Source of the DNA: Tridacna crocea
Lineage: Eukaryota; Mollusca; Bivalvia; Cardiida; Cardiidae
Direction of reading: 5' to 3'
NCBI GenBank assembly: GCA_943736015.1
Contig: OX031071.1
Span: forward strand, 43,340,619-43,404,618
Length of the DNA stretch: 64,000 nucleotides
This document shows positions 1 to 9,602 of this stretch, one piece after another. Within the stretch, counting starts at the first letter, position 1. Every line of letters begins with the position of its first letter. The notes under the pieces are model-generated. The model did no database searches, had not been told where the DNA came from, and worked only from the letters and a program-made list of their open reading frames with translations. Made by a program: the position numbers and the translations under genes.

Positions 1-150
1 TCTGGATGCGGTTTGTATTTCAGCTATTTATTAATGATAGTCATTGCGACAGGATTCATTCCTCGAATCCTAGGATAGGCCTATTCGTCTACCGTGGGTT
101 CGAATCCCTCTGGATGCAGTTTGTATTTCAGCTATGTATTTGTGACGAAC
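1..150 (+). repeat. SINE-B-like tRNA-derived repeat, partial and locally duplicated
   Basis: A B-box-like GGGTTCGAATCC lies near 97-108. The phrase 'TCTGGATGC..TTTGTATTTCAGCTAT' occurs twice (near 1 and 110), so the piece is a partial tandem. A diverged relative lies at 11585-11695 ('GATTCGAAGCCTACCGATGC', 'TTCAGCCATGCATTTGT'). No tRNA fold is evident, so this is a SINE remnant and not a tRNA gene. Bases 151-345 show nothing recognisable. Confidence 0.4.
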
Positions 151-365
151 TTTCATGTTCCGAAGATTGGGGCTCGTCCGGGATTGGCTATTTAGCCATT
201 AATCCCTTTTGTTGTCCAAAAACGGACTTTCTGCTTAATAAGGCTTTGAGTCATCAATAAATCATGACTCCTTCATGCATAGCTTTGCCCTGATTTCAAT
301 ACAATACCTAACAACAGTTCTACTGCGTTAGGGAGATGTCTTTAAATCAGTGGTTATGGTATTGG

Positions 366-464
366 TCCTTTAAAGGTGGGTATTTAGATTTTTCACATAA
401 CACCAAACTAAGAAATATATATATATCACTGAAATATATATTAATCAAAGTACTGAAAGTACTG
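366..464 (+). repeat. M3-like fragment
   Basis: 'TTTAAAGGTGGGTATTTAGAT' followed by 'AAGAAATATATATATATCACTGAAAT' resembles the left end of the M3 element at 39855. The fragment overlaps or abuts the 3' remains of the LINE fragment that follows. Confidence 0.4.
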
Positions 465-985
465 TTAGAAGGCGAGTTTAGAATAAACACAGATGGGCGA
501 CTTCGAAAATATACAGGAAAAAAGGAAAACAAATCTCTGTCTAATTTCCTTATAACATGAGCATAAAAATAAAAAGTGATATGAGTCTTCAATATCTGTA
601 GCGTTACAGCAAGAACAGAATCTTTCAGAGCGGGGTACAGGGGCGCCGTTGCTGTATCTGCCAGTTTCAATTTGCAAGTTGAGTGATGAAAATCTAAGTG
701 TTGTAAAATAAATTCTCATATCTCTTGATAAAATATCTAAATATAGTTCGTAACCAAATATGTGTTTGATTAATGAATAGTCTTTTAAAGCTGCGCTATT
801 TTGTACAGTACTCAGCCAATCTTGAATAAAACAATCTATTGCTCTTTGTTTAAAAACTTTCGGGAATTGTTTCAAATACAAAGGATCATGAATAACTTTA
901 TCAAAAACATCTGAAGAACCATAGTTATTTAAAAGATTTTTAATATTGCTGATCCAGTTTTTTAAGCCATTTTTGCTATCTATTA
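465..985 (-). pseudogene. LINE ORF2 C-terminal fragment (zinc-knuckle region)
   Basis: On the minus strand this encodes about 170 residues matching the extreme C-terminus of APE-type LINE ORF2 proteins. It begins with an 'NGLKNWISNIKNLL' block, continues through 'CFIQDWLSTVQNS' and 'LQIETGRYSNG', and ends in a C-x2-C-x9-H-x4-C knuckle (FCSCC..DSYHFLFLC). The same order of blocks is seen in the LINE at 6.3-9.5 kb ('FKQNWHSSINNSS', 'LAIESGRKYN', CKNC..YHFVLVC). RT and endonuclease are absent and the frame closes early at 465, so it is a dead fragment. The frame remains open upstream of the first methionine (881) to about 985. The family is clear; the clade cannot be assigned without alignment. 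Confidence 0.75.
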
Positions 986-1992
986 CGGCTTGATTGTATT
1001 ATGTTCTGTTCTGTTCTTTAATTACACTATGTATAGTATCAACAATCCTTCTGAAAATGGCTTTTCAAAACACTTTGGGAAAAGGAGAAAATGCTGGTAA
1101 CAATTTTCTATATGTCTCACGATGTTTTTTTTTTACCTTTACATTTCTCATTGATTACAATATAGCTAATCGACATAAGATTGCATATTCTGTGCAGACT
1201 ATAGAATCATCTCCCTTGTCTTCAAAAGAGACAGGCGTAATAAGCGATTTAAGGGTTCATTGACATACATGGATCCGTGGAAATCGATATTTGACCAATC
1301 AGGTCATCGCATTTATTCTACCCGATTTGCATCGTTGTGTTCTGCTATTTCGGCTCACAAATAAACGACTGTTAACGTTGGAGGAATGCGATACTATTTA
1401 TTTATTTTGTGTTTTTAACGTTTGAATTTAAGAAAAATCTTAAAATATATGCTTTGCGAGCGTGTACCGCTGACGTGAGATCACGCAGAGGCTATAGACA
1501 AGTTTGAATTATGATAACAACTGAAAATTGGGACTAATATAAAGAATTTTGACGAGCGCTGGAAAATGGATTAAATAATGTTTACCCTCTGAAAGAAAAA
1601 AATTGAAAACAAAGGTAAAAATAGACCTATATGAAATACTGATAAAAAGGAAATGCGTTTACTTGAATATCTAATCTTGTTCAATAACCTATGCACATCC
1701 AAAAAGTGGCCGCGTAACTTGTCACCAATGTTTCAGTTTGACATTAATCTTAACCCATGGTGCTTGAAGAATATGCTAAATGGGTAGATACATATCAGAC
1801 TGAAAATTACATGATGTTTAGTCTTGGATTCAAACTACTGATATTTACAATAAGCACTTCAAATGACGTGTACTTCTTACTGCCTCTCTAAGAGTAGATT
1901 TCAATTTTAAAAACGTTTATCCTTTGTACTGGTGGAAGTTTAGCTCAATGGGCAACATGTTAATTTTTCTCTTGACTCAGCTTTTTCAACCG
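986..1992. other. No gene seen; half of an M1 element
   Basis: Bases 1066-1105 read 'CACTTTGGGAAAAGGAGAAAATGCTGGTAAC', the left arm of the M1 central palindrome without its partner. The rest is AT-rich and shows no coding, RNA or repeat signal that I can support. Confidence 0.5.
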
Positions 1993-2209
1993 TTAATCAC
2001 ATAAACCCGAGTTTTAACGACCCTTAGAAAGCTGTAAAAAGCATCACGAAAAAAGGAGAAGATGTTTGTAACATCCATTTTCTCCTTTTAAGACAGCGTT
2101 TTGTGCTCTTTCAAAAACAAATTTCAATTTTTGCATCATTTCATTTTTTGTCTACAAATTTTTGAGGTAGGGTTGTTCTAAAAATTTTGTCATTTGGTGA
2201 AGAGTTTGA
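1993..2209. mobile_element. M1 MITE, degenerate
   Basis: It starts at TTAA and carries a decayed central palindrome ('AAAAAAGGAGAAGATGTTTG' with 'CATCCATTTTCTCCTTTT'). The typical right arm follows ('TTTTTGTCTACAAATT', 'AAAATTTTGTCATTTGGTGAAGAG'). Both termini are mutated. Confidence 0.55.
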
Positions 2210-2248
2210 TTGGATTAGCACATCTGCACATTAGCACAAAGGGTGTTT

Positions 2249-2387
2249 TAGTAATCTGTCAATTGATAGGAAGCGTGTTTGATTGCAAAGCAATTTGCCG
2301 CTCTAATCAACTTGACCACCCGTTGTCATCAGTATATCATAAGATAAACTACCGTCAATGATATTAACAATTTTCTTAATTGACAAC
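2249..2387 (+). repeat. 139-bp direct repeat, left copy (candidate LINE target-site duplication)
   Basis: This segment begins TAGTAATCTGTCAATTGATA and ends TTCTTAATTGACAAC. It recurs without visible change at 5649-5787. The left copy abuts the 5'-truncated LINE reading frame and the right copy abuts that LINE's microsatellite tail, which is the geometry of a target-site duplication. Confidence 0.85.
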
Positions 2388-4071
2388 CTATCGACCTATT
2401 ACCATTTTAAGTTGCATGGGCAAACTTTTTACTTCAGTATTAAACCATAGGATTACAAACTTCATCGATGCTAATAACTTTTTAAATGAAAATCAAGCTG
2501 GATTTCGGAAAGGATACTCATGCTGTGATCATATATTTACTCTGCATTCTCTAATAGAAATTTTAAAAAAGAAAAAGAAAAAATTGTTTTGTGCATTCAT
2601 AGATTTTAATCAAGCATTCGATAAAGTATGGCGTTACGGTCTCTGGCAAAAAGTTCTTGCCGTAATAGATGGCAAAGTTTTTCGGGTTATTTATAATATG
2701 TATCAGAATATAAAATCATGTGTTAAGCACGATGGAGCTTTATCGGACTTCTTCCGATCTGAAATTGGTGTCAGACAGGGCGAGAATTTATCTCCTATTC
2801 TTTTCTCTATTTACCTAAATGATTTACAGGATCATCTCCTAAACGACAGTGCTATTGGTGTAGAGTTGAATGATACAATCGATGAAACTCATTGGCTTAA
2901 ACTGCTTATTCTTCTCTATGCTGACGGCACAATTATTATCTCTGATAACGCAATTGACTTTCAAAACTGTCTTAACTCCTTTCAGCAATACTGTGTTAAT
3001 TGGAAACTTAAAGTTAATTTATCAAAAACAAAAGTAATCGTATTTGGGGCTAGAAATATGCAAAATTTCGAGTTTAAAATTGGTGTAAACCCCATCGAAA
3101 TCATATCGAAGTATAAATACTTAGGTGTCGTATTCACTAGCAATGGTTCCTTTTTACAAGCTCGCAAACACCTTGTTGAACAAGCCAAAAAGGCCATGTA
3201 CTCCATTTTTCACAAAATAAACAATGCATACTTACCTGTTGATCTTGCCCTGAAATTATTTGATCATACTGTTACTCCCATACTTACCTATGGTTCAGAA
3301 ATATTTGGATTTGAAAACATAAATATGATAGAAAATGTACACAAAGAATTTCTTAGGAAAATTACAGGAGCCCGTAAAAGTACCTCATTATATATGCTTT
3401 ATGGAGAATTGGGCCGTTATCCATTAGAAATCATTATCAAAACCCGCATGGTCTCTTTCTGGAATAAATTAATAATGGGCAAAGAGCATAAATTATCTAT
3501 GAAAATTTATAGATACATGCTTAACCAAAATACAAACTATAAATGGATAAATAAAATTAAGGAAATACTTGGACAATGTGGAAGAAATGATATATGGCTA
3601 TTTCAGCCACTCTTAAACCAAACATCAGTCAATAAACAAATTAAAGCTATACTTATAGACCAGTTCAAACAAGACTGGCATTCCCAGTTAGAATTGTCCA
3701 ATAAATCGAAAGTCTATATGTCTTTTAAGGGAAATTTCCAGTTAGAAAACTATTTTAAAATCCTACCAAAACAAGATTATTTAATACTTTTTAGATACCG
3801 TACTGCTAATCATCGATTGCCCATTGAAACGGGTCGTTATGATGGAACTACTTTCGAAAATCGTAAATGTGAATTATGTTCTCTTGACAAAGTTGGATCT
3901 GAGAAACATTACCTGCTTGAATGTACATACTTTGCTGAAATCCGATCTAAATGTATAACAATAACTCGCCAAAATCAAGATACTTTTTTTGCAAGACTAA
4001 TTAATTCTGAATGTAGAAAGACATTAGTAAAGGTATGTCAAGTCATTCGTTCCATTCTTCGAAACTTTTAG
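2388..4071 (+). pseudogene. LINE ORF2, 5'-truncated reverse transcriptase with YADG box
   Basis: About 560 residues of a LINE ORF2: RT from the 'YRPITILSC' block through the C-terminal zinc knuckle. Visible RT blocks in order are 'NQAGFRKGYS', 'AFIDFNQAFDKVW', 'GVRQGENLSPILFSIYLND', then LLYADG where YADD is expected (tyrosine codon 2917-2919; GGC at 2926-2928 in place of an Asp codon), then 'LKVNLSKTKV' and 'YLGVVFTSNG'. The end carries 'NHRLPIETGRY' and a CELC..KHYLLEC knuckle. The endonuclease domain and the RT N-terminus are missing because the insertion is 5'-truncated at about 2388, inside the conserved RPIT block; no authentic start codon exists. The frame is otherwise open to TAG at 4069-4071. 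It is closest in style to the 53-58 kb LINE. Loss of the second catalytic aspartate predicts no RT activity. Confidence 0.9.
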
Positions 4072-4089
4072 ACACGCCAGTGCCCTTAG

Positions 4090-5168
4090 CTTTCATCAAT
4101 TGCCTTCGGTCTTATTCTCTTGAACAATTTTGGTATGTATAAGAAATTTATTCTTGCTACAAGAAAATAGGCCTTTTGAAACATTGTGGAAAGGGGAGAT
4201 GATGCTGGTGGCCAGCATCTTCCCCCATTCTCACAATGCTTTCAACTTTATCAATTTTCATCTTTTGCCTTTGGTCTTATTTTCTTGAACAATTTTGATA
4301 TGTATAAGCAATATACTCTTGATACAGGGAAATAAGCCTTTTGAAACATTGTGGAAGGGGGAGAGTATGCTGGTGGCCAGCGTCTTCCCCCTTTCTCACA
4401 ATGCTTTCAACTTTATCAATTTTCATCTTTTGCCTTCGGTCTTATTGATATGTATAAGCAATATACTCTCGATACAGGGAAATAAGCCTTTTGAAACATT
4501 GTGGAAAGGGGAGAGGATGCTGGTAACCAGCGTCTTCCCCCATTCTTTCAACTTTATCTATTTTCATCTGTTGTCTTCGGTCTTATTCTCTTGAGCAATT
4601 TTGATATGTATAAGCAATATACTTTTGCTTCAGGGAAATAGGCCTTTTGAAACATTGTGGAAAGGGGAGAGGATGTTGGTAACCAGCTAGCATCTTCGCC
4701 CATTCTCACAATGTGTTTTCTACTTTTATCAACTCTCATACTTTGTCTGTGGTCTTATTCTCTTGAGCAATTTTGATATGTACATATAAGCAATATATCC
4801 TTGCCTCAAGGAAATAGGTCTTATGAAACATTGTGGAAAGGGGAGAGAATGCTGGTAGCCGGCATCTTCGCCCATTCTCACAATGCTTTCAACGTTTATC
4901 AATTTTCCTATTTTGCCTTCGGTCTTATCTTCTTGAACTATTTTGATATGTATAAGCAATATGCACTTGCTACAGGGAAATTGGCCTTTTTAAGCATTGT
5001 GGAAATGGGAGAGGATGCTGGTGACCGGCATCTTCGCCCATTCTCACAATGCTTTCTACTTTGCCAATGACCGAGATGATTGTTTTTCTTACATCCAATT
5101 TAACCTGTCGTCTGTAGATTCTTACAATTTGGTCTAGCTAAATATTTTGTCGTTTGGAAAGGGGCTAC
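4090..5168 (+). repeat. Tandem array of about six M1-derived units in the LINE 3' region
   Basis: Six units of roughly 150-176 bp repeat the motif 'GAAACATTGTGGAAAGGGGAG..GCTGGT..CCAGC.TCTTCCCCCATTCTCACAATGCTTTC' with a spacer 'GGTCTTATTCTCTTGAACAATTTTGATATGTATAAGCAATAT'-like sequence. ACATTGTGG-type motifs start near 4181, 4346, 4496, 4652, 4828 and 4994. The right edge (5095-5168) looks like an M1 right arm ending in GTCGTTTGGAAAGGGG. An M1 insertion in the LINE 3' UTR followed by local amplification explains the layout. Short open frames here are an effect of the repeats. Confidence 0.8.
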
Positions 5169-5263
5169 GTAACTTCGATTGGCTCAGATAATTGGCCAAA
5201 TACACAAAGTGTGGACCCCCACCCACTAACCCTTGCACTTCAACAAAAAGAGATTTGGGCTAT

Positions 5264-5492
5264 TTGACCCTTTCCCGAACAATCTCTGGTTTTTACGGGT
5301 CAGGTATAGAAGCCTTTCGAAGGCATTGTGGAAAAAGGAGAAAATCCTGGTAACCGGCGTTTTCTCCTTTCCCCACAATGTTTTCTACCCTATCATATAG
5401 AAGGGTCATCTTTTTGGCAACTGTTGATTTGTCATCTGTAAAGTGCTTTCAATTTGGTCTGGTCCAAAATTTGTCGTTTGGAAAGGGGTTAA
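5264..5492. mobile_element. M1 MITE, full length (229 bp)
   Basis: Ends are TTGACCCTTTCCCGAAC (left, TTAA mutated to TTGA) and GTTTGGAAAGGGGTTAA (right). The central palindrome is 'GGCATTGTGGAAAAAGGAG..' against '..CTCCTTTCCCCACAATG'. Length equals the other complete copies. Confidence 0.85.
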
Positions 5493-5648
5493 TCGGAAAT
5501 GGTTTACTCTAAAAAGATATCAGATAGTTATAAAATCACTGAATATACCGGAAATCTTGTTTTAACTTTGCTTGGTATTCGTTATTTCCCCTTTTTGTAT
5601 GATTTGTATACTTGGGAGAATAAAAGATTTGTCTTGTCTTGTCTTGTC
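5493..5648 (+). other. LINE 3' end: poly(A) signal and (TTGTC)n tail
   Basis: AATAAA is at 5619-5624, followed by about four TTGTC units up to the start of the second 139-bp repeat at 5649. A short pentanucleotide tail in place of poly(A) marks the 3' terminus of the 5'-truncated LINE. Confidence 0.8.
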
Positions 5649-5787
5649 TAGTAATCTGTCAATTGATAGGAAGCGTGTTTGATTGCAAAGCAATTTGCCG
5701 CTCTAATCAACTTGACCACCCGTTGTCATCAGTATATCATAAGATAAACTACCGTCAATGATATTAACAATTTTCTTAATTGACAAC
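5649..5787 (+). repeat. 139-bp direct repeat, right copy
   Basis: Same sequence as 2249-2387. It follows the (TTGTC)n tail directly and ends TTAATTGACAAC before unrelated sequence. Confidence 0.85.
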
Positions 5788-6337
5788 ACACTTAACACAT
5801 TTTATAATCATCAGACAACCCTTTTCCTCTTAACCTGATATTGCAACTTTTCATTTACTTAAACCTCTCTGTTGAATCTGACAGTCTATAAATTTTTCGA
5901 AAGGTTTGTAATTCAGTGTTATTTAATTTGGTATGATGCTGAAATGACTTTACTAGCCAAAAGAAAGCAATTAGTATCTGTAATTCTATAATTCTGTGGC
6001 AGAACGGAGATTTTTTTTCGCATTGGAGTCCGAAATTTTGTTTAAACATGTAGATCTGTTACATTGTCCGTTGACCCGATAATGCTCCTTTTTAATACAT
6101 ATCCGTGTGTAAATTCGTTCAAGCATCTTTAAATTACTTATCGAGATTTTTTAATCGACAGAAATATACGATTAAAACATTTTTTCCGAAATTATATTGA
6201 GAGAAACAGTCATGACAGCACGATTTAAGTAGCCTATCTGCTATACAGTATATGTATTGACAGCGTTTGTTTGTGAGTCCTTGGCAACAGTAACTAAGGT
6301 AGTCCGTTTATCTTATCGCCACGGATCCATGTATTAA
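5788..6337. other. No gene or repeat recognised
   Basis: AT-rich sequence flanking the next LINE. The phrase CCACGGATCCATGTA at about 6320-6334 also occurs inverted near 1264-1280. No further structure seen. Confidence 0.5.
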
Positions 6338-9300
6338 AATGGAATAGTCTGGTTAAAGATGGATAAGTCATTGTTTTATTTTAATACTGATTTATACATG
6401 TGTTGTACATATATTCCACCTAAAGAATCAACACTACTTAATTCTGAGGAATTTGATATGTTTGAACAAATTGAAAGAGATGTATCAAAATACCAACTTT
6501 TAGGTAAAATTTTGCTTACAGGTGATTTTAACAGTCGCACTTCGACGGAACCTGATTTTATAACATTGGACAGATTTTTGAATACAGATCTATTTGTACA
6601 GTCTGATCTTGAAAGATATCCCCGTGTAAACAAAGACCACAAGCTTGACGCACATGGGTCTAAATTAATCGAACTATGTATAGCTGCCAATCTATTTATA
6701 GCAAATGGTCGTCTGCACGGCGATAGATCGATTGGAAACTATACGTTTATTAATAACAATGGAATGAGCGTTGTAGATTATCTTATACTACAAAAATATG
6801 ATTTCTCTTTCATTTCTAACTTTGATATTTTGTTACCATCTGATTTGTCAGGTCATAATCCGCTACATTTTTCTATTCAATGTTTAAACCCGTCAGATAA
6901 AGCATCAAAAAAGGAATGTTACAATAGTCACGCCCCAGAATTATTTATAGAATGGGATAAAGGTAAAGTAGATTATTTTCGTTCACATCTATTGGAAAAT
7001 ATAAATAGATTAGACGACGTCATCGTTAATTTAAATAAAAATACTATAAATCATAGTATAGATTCATTCACATTATACATGCAAAACAGTGCTTACGCGG
7101 TGTTTGGTAAACAAAGGAAAAATAACTCGAACAAGTCGAAAAATCGTAACAAAGGCTGGTTTAATAAAGAGTGCTATGAAGCTCGAAAAAAATTTAACGT
7201 TTCAAGAAATATTTTCATTAGAAATAAGAATGAAATAAATAAACAAGCTTATCTATCTGATAAACGTGAATATACAAAAATTAAACGTAATAGTAAACGC
7301 GCTTTCAAAACTATTGAGGGAAAAAGAGTTACAAATTTAGCTAAGACCGATCCTAAAGGTTTTTGGCAAAACATTAAGAGACAATACAAGCATACAACAA
7401 ACAAAACAAAAAACGTCTCTATCGAAGATATGTTTCAACATTTTAATACATTATATGGCTCTTCGCCTCCAGAGAATCAAGATGACTTCCTTTCTGCAGG
7501 TATCATAATCGACGAAGAACTTGACAGTGAATTTACAATACACGAAATTAAAAACGCCGTCTTTTCTCAAAATAATTCTAAAAGTCCAGGTACGGACACG
7601 CTTACAGCGGAAATATTCAAAAGCTCATTTGATAACATTTCAGACTTTTTACTAAATTTCTATAATAAAATCTTTAAAGATGGGACTTTCCCAGAGGGAT
7701 GGTGTGAGGGTATAATAGTGCCTATATTTAAAGGGGGTCCAGATGAAGCAAAAAATTATCGAGGAATAACACTTAATAACATTCTGTCGAAAATATATTC
7801 AAAATTACTTACAGATCGTTTGATAAAGTGGTCAATTAAGCATGAGAAAATAATAGATAATCAATATGGTTTCCAAAAGAACAAATCTACAGTTGATTGT
7901 ATTTTCATATTACATGCAATTATATCTAAAACATTGTCGGAAAAGAAGAAATTATTCGTAGCATTTCTTGACTGGGAAAAGATGTATGATAAAATTTCAA
8001 GAACACTATTATGGAAAAAGCTTTTAGACTCAAACGTTAGTAATAAATTTGTTACAGCCATTAGATCCATGTATAATGTAGTAAAAGCGTCTGTTCGCTA
8101 TAATTCAATGAAATCAGATCCTATATTATCAAAGGTTGGAGTAAAACAAGGAGATCCGTGCAGTAGTATTTTGTGTTTGTTCTACATAAATGACATTTTA
8201 CATAATATAAACAGCAGTATTGAAGGAATTTTTACACTTGATGATCTCAAATTATTCATGTTGTTATTCGCCGATGATGCCGTAGTATTTTGTCATGAGC
8301 CAAAATCACTTCAATCTATACTAAACGACATTGAAATCTACAGTAACCTATCGCGTCTCAGACTAAACGTTAACAAGACAAAAATTATGATCTTCGAAAA
8401 TAACAGCCATAGACCAACGACATACGACTTTTTCTTGTATAACAAAAAAATAGAAATTGTACAATCTTTTAAATACCTTGGAGTTTACTTTTTCAAAAAC
8501 GGTAATTGGAAACGTACCCAAAAATTAATAGCACAAAATGCAACATTTTCTATGCATAATCTATTTACGGTATTTAACCAGATAGATATACCAACATCAA
8601 ATAAACTAGATATTTTTGATTCCCTTGTATTACCAGTTTTAAATTATTCTGCAGAGGTATGGGGTACACACCCCTGCCAGGACATTGAATCAGTATTTTC
8701 CAAATTCTGCAGAAGAGTACTATGTATTAAACCATCTACGAACTTAAATGCTATATACGTTGAGCTTGGTCGTACTCCAATGACAATACATAGAAAATTG
8801 ATAATAATTAAATATTGGATTAAAATCTTATCTTCAAAGCGAAATTCTCTTATGTTTAAAACATACTATATGCTAAAAGTAGATGTCGATAGGAACTTTA
8901 CATATAGAGGAAATAATTGGGCATTCTATGTAAAACAAACTTTAGAAACGATAGGCATGGGAAATATATGGGACAATCAATTTAATATGGAGATACAGTT
9001 TAAACCTATAAAAGAGCGTATAATGGACATATTCAAGCAGAACTGGCATTCTTCAATCAATAATTCCTCTCGCCTTTCCACTTATAGCCGTTTTAAACAT
9101 ATTTTTGAATATGAAAAGTATCTGGACATTATACATGAATCTAAATACAGAACATCTTTAACTAGGCTAAGATTATCGTCACATGATTTAGCTATTGAAA
9201 GTGGTCGCAAATATAATATACCGGAAAATGAGAGAACATGTAAAAATTGCAACCTTGGCGTAAAAGAAAATGAATACCATTTCGTGCTAGTTTGTCCAAA

Positions 9301-9451
9301 ATTTTCCGATATTAGATCTAAATACATCAAGAACTACTATTACATTTCGCCAACTATTCAAAAGCTCGAAAACCTCTTATCTTCTTCTTCTAAAAATACT
9401 ATTCTTAATTTAGCAAAGTTTATATTCTTTGCAAACAAAGTCCGAACGTAA
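6338..9451 (+). CDS. LINE ORF2 (partial endonuclease, RT, zinc knuckle), 5'-truncated
   Basis: The longest frame starts at ATG 6359 (1030 residues), but the frame is open back to 6338 and begins inside the APE endonuclease ('GIVWLKMDKSLF', 'TYIPPKES'), so the true N-terminus has been lost. The endonuclease remnant keeps 'LLTGDFNSRT' and a 'SDLSGHNPL' histidine block. RT follows with 'YRGITLNNILSKIYSKLL', 'NQYGFQKNKST', 'AFLDWEKMYDKI', 'GVKQGDPCSS', F637-A-D-D640 (intact catalytic pair) and 'FKYLGVYFF'. A C-terminal CCHC knuckle is C961, C964, H974, C979. No stop or frameshift is visible in the remaining 3.1 kb, suggesting a young copy. It would drive target-primed reverse transcription if complete, but the truncated endonuclease and absent ORF1 make this copy non-autonomous. 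Clade (CR1/L2/Jockey-like versus other APE LINEs) is not decidable by eye. Confidence 0.9.
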   Translation, partial: NGIVWLKMDKSLFYFNTDLYMCCTYIPPKESTLLNSEEFDMFEQIERDVSKYQLLGKILLTGDFNSRTSTEPDFITLDRFLNTDLFVQSDLERYPRVNKDHKLDAHGSKLIELCIAANLFIANGRLHGDRSIGNYTFINNNGMSVVDYLILQKYDFSFISNFDILLPSDLSGHNPLHFSIQCLNPSDKASKKECYNSHAPELFIEWDKGKVDYFRSHLLENINRLDDVIVNLNKNTINHSIDSFTLYMQNSAYAVFGKQRKNNSNKSKNRNKGWFNKECYEARKKFNVSRNIFIRNKNEINKQAYLSDKREYTKIKRNSKRAFKTIEGKRVTNLAKTDPKGFWQNIKRQYKHTTNKTKNVSIEDMFQHFNTLYGSSPPENQDDFLSAGIIIDEELDSEFTIHEIKNAVFSQNNSKSPGTDTLTAEIFKSSFDNISDFLLNFYNKIFKDGTFPEGWCEGIIVPIFKGGPDEAKNYRGITLNNILSKIYSKLLTDRLIKWSIKHEKIIDNQYGFQKNKSTVDCIFILHAIISKTLSEKKKLFVAFLDWEKMYDKISRTLLWKKLLDSNVSNKFVTAIRSMYNVVKASVRYNSMKSDPILSKVGVKQGDPCSSILCLFYINDILHNINSSIEGIFTLDDLKLFMLLFADDAVVFCHEPKSLQSILNDIEIYSNLSRLRLNVNKTKIMIFENNSHRPTTYDFFLYNKKIEIVQSFKYLGVYFFKNGNWKRTQKLIAQNATFSMHNLFTVFNQIDIPTSNKLDIFDSLVLPVLNYSAEVWGTHPCQDIESVFSKFCRRVLCIKPSTNLNAIYVELGRTPMTIHRKLIIIKYWIKILSSKRNSLMFKTYYMLKVDVDRNFTYRGNNWAFYVKQTLETIGMGNIWDNQFNMEIQFKPIKERIMDIFKQNWHSSINNSSRLSTYSRFKHIFEYEKYLDIIHESKYRTSLTRLRLSSHDLAIESGRKYNIPENERTCKNCNLGVKENEYHFVLVCPKFSDIRSKYIKNYYYISPTIQKLENLLSSSSKNTILNLAKFIFFANKVRT

Positions 9452-9570
9452 TTTGTACACTATAACATCATGTGCTCTTCAGTTAACGAATGTGTTCATT
9501 TTTCTGCTATGATATATTTGTATTTGTATTTGTACTTGCTTTAAACATGTTATGTTTTCAAGCAATAAAG

Positions 9571-9601
<31 letters not shown>

Positions 9602-9602
9602 T
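9452..9602 (+). other. LINE 3' UTR with AATAAA and (TATC)n tail
   Basis: A short UTR leads to AATAAA at 9564-9569, followed at once by about eight TATC/TCTA units (9570-9602). This marks the LINE 3' terminus. No convincing target-site duplication was found by comparing the flanks at 6337 and 9603. Confidence 0.85.

Noticed and set aside
4295-5070. Frames of 76-99 codons on both strands
   Set aside because: They are produced by the M1-derived tandem array; both strands are open because the unit is palindromic.
6320-6334. CCACGGATCCATGTA shared with 1264-1280 (inverted) as a LINE target duplication
   Set aside because: The second copy is far from the LINE 3' end and in the wrong orientation, so it does not flank the insertion.
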